From: Chloroflexota bacterium
Lineage (GTDB): Bacteria > Chloroflexota > Ktedonobacteria > Ktedonobacterales > Ktedonobacteraceae
NCBI GenBank assembly: GCA_021828635.1
Contig: JAJZEJ010000778.1
Coordinates: forward strand, 1 to 9,095
DNA length: 9,095 bases
Reading direction: 5' to 3'
In this document: in pieces, positions 7,587 through 9,095 of the stretch
Numbering within the stretch: position 1 is the first letter of the stretch
Layout: every line of letters begins with the position of its first letter
Made by a program: the position numbers and the translations under genes
Notes under the pieces: generated by a model
Database searches by the model: none
What the model saw: the letters and a program-made list of their open reading frames with translations, nothing else
Told to the model about the DNA's origin: nothing

Positions 7587-7855
7587 GAATATATATGCAG
7601 TATGGTTTATTGTCGAAACATTAGATAAGTGGAGACACATAAAGAAACATGTGCCACGCCATCGGATAGGGACAACCCGACATATTTGTAACGTAGCACG
7701 TAGAGTTAGCGTTTCATCCGGTGGTCATCGATGACTGTGTGGTGTGCTTTGATGAAGTAGCTCTATTACTAGCATAGCGCCCCCATGCAAGAGACGCTAG
7801 CAATGGACGAAAGGGATAGCGAACACTCTATTTAGCCTGAATCAGGAAGAGGAAT
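7587..7855. other. Intergenic stretch without a recognisable gene
   Basis: About 270 bases lie between the small hypothetical gene and the DUF4012 gene. They contain a perfect 12-bp palindrome, GTCATCGATGAC (7724-7735), and a short CCTG/CAGG hairpin (7836-7846) just after the stop of the upstream gene that lacks a T-run. Read on the minus strand, a 37-codon open stretch from about 7828 to 7715 has no ribosome binding site and no recognisable family. A -10-like TATATT lies near 7590, but it is so close to the ribosome binding site that I do not call a promoter. Confidence 0.5.
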
Positions 7856-8347
7856 TTAGTTCACTTCCCCTGATGCCAACAGGTTCTGTAGTTCCTGATC
7901 TGACCAAACAGTCCATTTGGGTTTTGAGCCAAACATCCGTTGAAGCTCATATTTATTATCAAGAACACTTCCACCGACAAAAATGTTACGACGCTTGAAC
8001 GGTTCCGGTGTGGTGGTAATTAACCAATTGCGCTGTGATTCTTGTGGATAATAAAACCAGGGTTCTTCGAGAAAGTAGTCCTGTTGCTCTGTCCACGCAG
8101 GACAGGGAAAACTTGTTCTGGCGCAAAGTTCCTCGACTACCGCCGCGCAAAATGCCGCCCAACGTTTGCCTTCTTGTGTCGTAGCAGGTGCAGGTTGTTT
8201 GTCAACAAGATCATGGCGGTTGTCTATGGCATAGCACCACCAATCATGGAGAAAGCAACCGAGAGCAAACCAGGGATCTTCTCCCTGATAGATAAGTGCT
8301 GCCGCATCGGCTATAGGATGTATAGGATAAGGTAGTGGAGATTCCAT
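7856..8347 (-). CDS. Small protein of unnamed family, partner of the nucleotidyltransferase
   Basis: This is a 163-residue soluble protein with no signal peptide or membrane segment. I do not know a named family for it. The N-terminal half is probably helical (CFLHDWWCYA 31-40; RWAAFCAAVVEELCARTSF 62-80). The second half has a spaced pattern: PAW (83-85), FLEEPWFYY (92-100), TTPEPFKRRNIFVGGSVLD (112-130). I recall a similar pattern (Pro-x-Trp, then Trp-Phe, then Phe-x-Arg-Arg-x-Ile/Val-Phe) in short actinobacterial and Chloroflexota proteins encoded beside DUF6036 nucleotidyltransferases. That is recollection, not a search. The ATG at 8345-8347 has AAAGGT 8 nt upstream, within the end of the preceding gene, and the two genes are only 12 nt apart, so they are co-transcribed and probably translationally coupled. 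An antitoxin or accessory role is inference. The start is well supported. Confidence 0.75.
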   Translation of the reverse strand: MESPLPYPIHPIADAAALIYQGEDPWFALGCFLHDWWCYAIDNRHDLVDKQPAPATTQEGKRWAAFCAAVVEELCARTSFPCPAWTEQQDYFLEEPWFYYPQESQRNWLITTTPEPFKRRNIFVGGSVLDNKYELQRMFGSKPKWTVWSDQELQNLLASGEVN

Positions 8348-8359
8348 CGCTTTTACCTT

Positions 8360-8893
8360 TCATTTAACATAGCAACGATCTATAGTTTCAATAGTATTCC
8401 TACTCCTCATGCTAAGTTGGATGTTTGGTATATACATATTCACAATTGACCAGGCTTGTGCCTTTGTGTGAACGCGAAGTTTTTGAGAGAGTGCCTGGAT
8501 ATCATGATCGTCTTGAAGCCGTCCCGAAAATAGCTTGAGAGCCAGAATGTACTCAAACTCAGGAACATATACAGCTAAATTTGAAAAGGTTTTCCAATGT
8601 CTTGGTGATTTAGGCTTTTCAACTTGATCAACGATAAGTGTAACATCATCGTTCATCCAGGTAGGAGCGAGCTTTTTTTCCTTAGCAACAAGTTGAATGG
8701 CCTGCTGAACTATCTGGTACGTATGACGATCATTCGCCGCAATGACAACATCAATATCTTGTGTTGTTTGGCGATTGCCTATCTGAGTAATCATAAGCGC
8801 CCCACCTAGCAAGATGATAGTGGCTTTGGTTTGCATTTCATCAAGCTTTTGGCCCAGAAACCCAAGATATTGTTCTATTTGTTTACTATCCAT
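8360..8893 (-). CDS. DUF6036/MNT-like nucleotidyltransferase (possible toxin component)
   Basis: This is a 177-residue soluble protein of the polymerase-beta nucleotidyltransferase superfamily. The active-site signature is clear: LLGGALMITQIGNRQT (28-43) gives the Gly-Gly pair and the conserved Arg41 and Thr, and DIDVVI (46-51) gives the two metal-binding Asp residues (46, 48). WMND (79-82) and the C-terminal pattern PEFEYILALKLFSGRLQDDHD (111-131, with the invariant-looking Leu-Lys-Leu, Arg and Asp residues) point to the DUF6036-type branch related to AbiEii and MenT nucleotidyltransferases. Such enzymes transfer nucleotides to tRNA, protein or small molecules; the substrate here is unknown. 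The frame is open further up to an ATG at 8948-8950, but that ATG lies in a hairpin with no ribosome binding site and adds a tail unlike the family. ATG 8891-8893 has AGAG 6 nt upstream and is preferred. Base composition is visibly more AT-rich than the clp and DUF4012 genes, as for acquired DNA. Confidence 0.85.
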   Translation of the reverse strand: MDSKQIEQYLGFLGQKLDEMQTKATIILLGGALMITQIGNRQTTQDIDVVIAANDRHTYQIVQQAIQLVAKEKKLAPTWMNDDVTLIVDQVEKPKSPRHWKTFSNLAVYVPEFEYILALKLFSGRLQDDHDIQALSQKLRVHTKAQAWSIVNMYIPNIQLSMRSRNTIETIDRCYVK

Positions 8894-8934
8894 ACTTTTC
8901 TCTAATACCGAAAGGCGGCTAGCAAACCGGATGC

Positions 8935-8967
8935 AGGATTTAGCACTCATAAAGGGCGCTAAATCCT
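8935..8967. repeat. Perfect 10-bp inverted repeat at the break of surE
   Basis: AGGATTTAGC (8935-8944) and GCTAAATCCT (8958-8967) are exact reverse complements. Inside them, after one mismatch, three more pairs (8946-8948 with 8954-8956, one of them G-T) leave a 5-nt ATAAA loop. The arm nearest surE overlaps the last two bases of the premature stop codon of the surE fragment (8966-8968), so homology to surE ends exactly where the repeat begins. It could be the end of a mobile element, a recombination site or a transcription terminator. As a terminator it lacks a T-run on either strand. Confidence 0.65.
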
Positions 8968-9095
8968 ATACAGCAAGCTTAACACAATCTACCGGCGTAC
9001 CATTGCAGGAGTAAGCCTCAATATCGCCAAAGGTATTAGACGGAGACATGCGCAAAGGCGAGCCAATAGTGATAGCATGTCCCATTCCACTTTGT
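8966..9095 (-). pseudogene. surE: surE fragment (survival protein / 5'(3')-nucleotidase), truncated
   Basis: Read on the minus strand from the right edge, 42 residues are open. They begin QSGMGHAITIGSPLRMSP, continue through Asn-Thr-Phe-Gly-Asp-Ile-Glu-Ala-Tyr, and end NGTPVDCVKLAV followed by TAG (8966-8968). This matches the SurE family around its active-site Ser (the QSG motif, Ser39 in the E. coli and Thermotoga enzymes) and the GTPxDCVKLA block. An intact SurE is about 250 residues and continues with the SGIN-G-N motif that carries the catalytic Asn. None of this is found in any frame after the stop. The protein would therefore lack about two thirds of its length and part of its metal site, and should be inactive as a nucleoside-monophosphate phosphatase. 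The N-terminal part lies outside the window. The nucleotidyltransferase frame lies directly downstream in the same frame. Confidence 0.8.

Noticed and set aside
7715..7828. Short minus-strand open stretch (37 codons) between the small gene and the DUF4012 gene.
   Set aside because: No ribosome binding site, no clear start and no recognisable similarity. It does not match the missing part of SurE.
7850..7860. AGGAATTTAG near the end of the small gene as the second end of an insertion bounded by AGGATTTAGC.
   Set aside because: The match needs a one-base gap and overlaps coding sequence of the small gene, so it is too weak to define an element boundary.
8360..8950. Longer nucleotidyltransferase starting at ATG 8948-8950.
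   Set aside because: That ATG lies inside the hairpin with no ribosome binding site, and the extra 19 residues do not resemble the family. ATG 8891-8893 is better placed.
8940..8962. CIRCE-like heat-shock operator (TTAGCACTC present exactly).
   Set aside because: The second half matches the consensus at only 7 of 9 positions, the spacer is 5 instead of 9, and no chaperone gene follows. The hairpin is better described by its own 10-bp arms.

Overview
The window reads like a chromosomal segment of a Chloroflexota bacterium, most likely of the Ktedonobacteria. This rests on the gene content (a class II photolyase, a large single-pass DUF4012 protein with a Thr/Pro-rich cytoplasmic arm, a ClpC-type unfoldase with an extra N-terminal domain), a base composition near 50-55% GC in the long genes, and a long palindromic intergenic repeat. 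The placement is inference and would need a database comparison.

Layout, left to right. Positions 1-1036 (+) hold the C-terminal three quarters of a class II CPD photolyase that begins outside the window. A 98-bp MITE-like inverted repeat (1027-1124), flanked by ATAA on both sides, supplies the last codons and stop of the photolyase and separates it from the convergent gene. Positions 1133-4762 (-) encode a 1209-residue protein. Its N-terminal third looks like a CHAT (caspase-fold) domain in which both catalytic positions appear to be replaced; this is followed by a Clp N-domain and two AAA+ modules of ClpC/ClpA type. Positions 4763-4981 hold a good sigma-70 promoter for that gene, a long leader and repeated GTATGATG motifs. 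Positions 4982-7576 (-) encode a DUF4012 membrane-anchored extracellular protein. Positions 7577-7855 are mostly empty.

The right end differs. Positions 7856-8893 (-) hold a more AT-rich two-gene unit: a DUF6036/MNT-like nucleotidyltransferase and, 12 nt behind it, a small protein of a family I do not know by name. The arrangement resembles a toxin-antitoxin or defence cassette. Just upstream, 8966-9095 (-) carries a piece of surE that stops right after its conserved GTPVDCVKLA motif. The break falls on the edge of a 10-bp perfect inverted repeat (8935-8967). The simplest reading is that surE was broken when the cassette arrived, or by a rearrangement at this spot.

How the genes relate: all genes from 1133 to the right edge lie on the minus strand, but the clp gene has its own promoter, so no single operon is implied. 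The most unusual item is the pseudo-CHAT/Clp fusion, which could be a substrate-selecting unfoldase whose caspase-like domain serves as a binding module. The second is the nucleotidyltransferase cassette at the broken surE.
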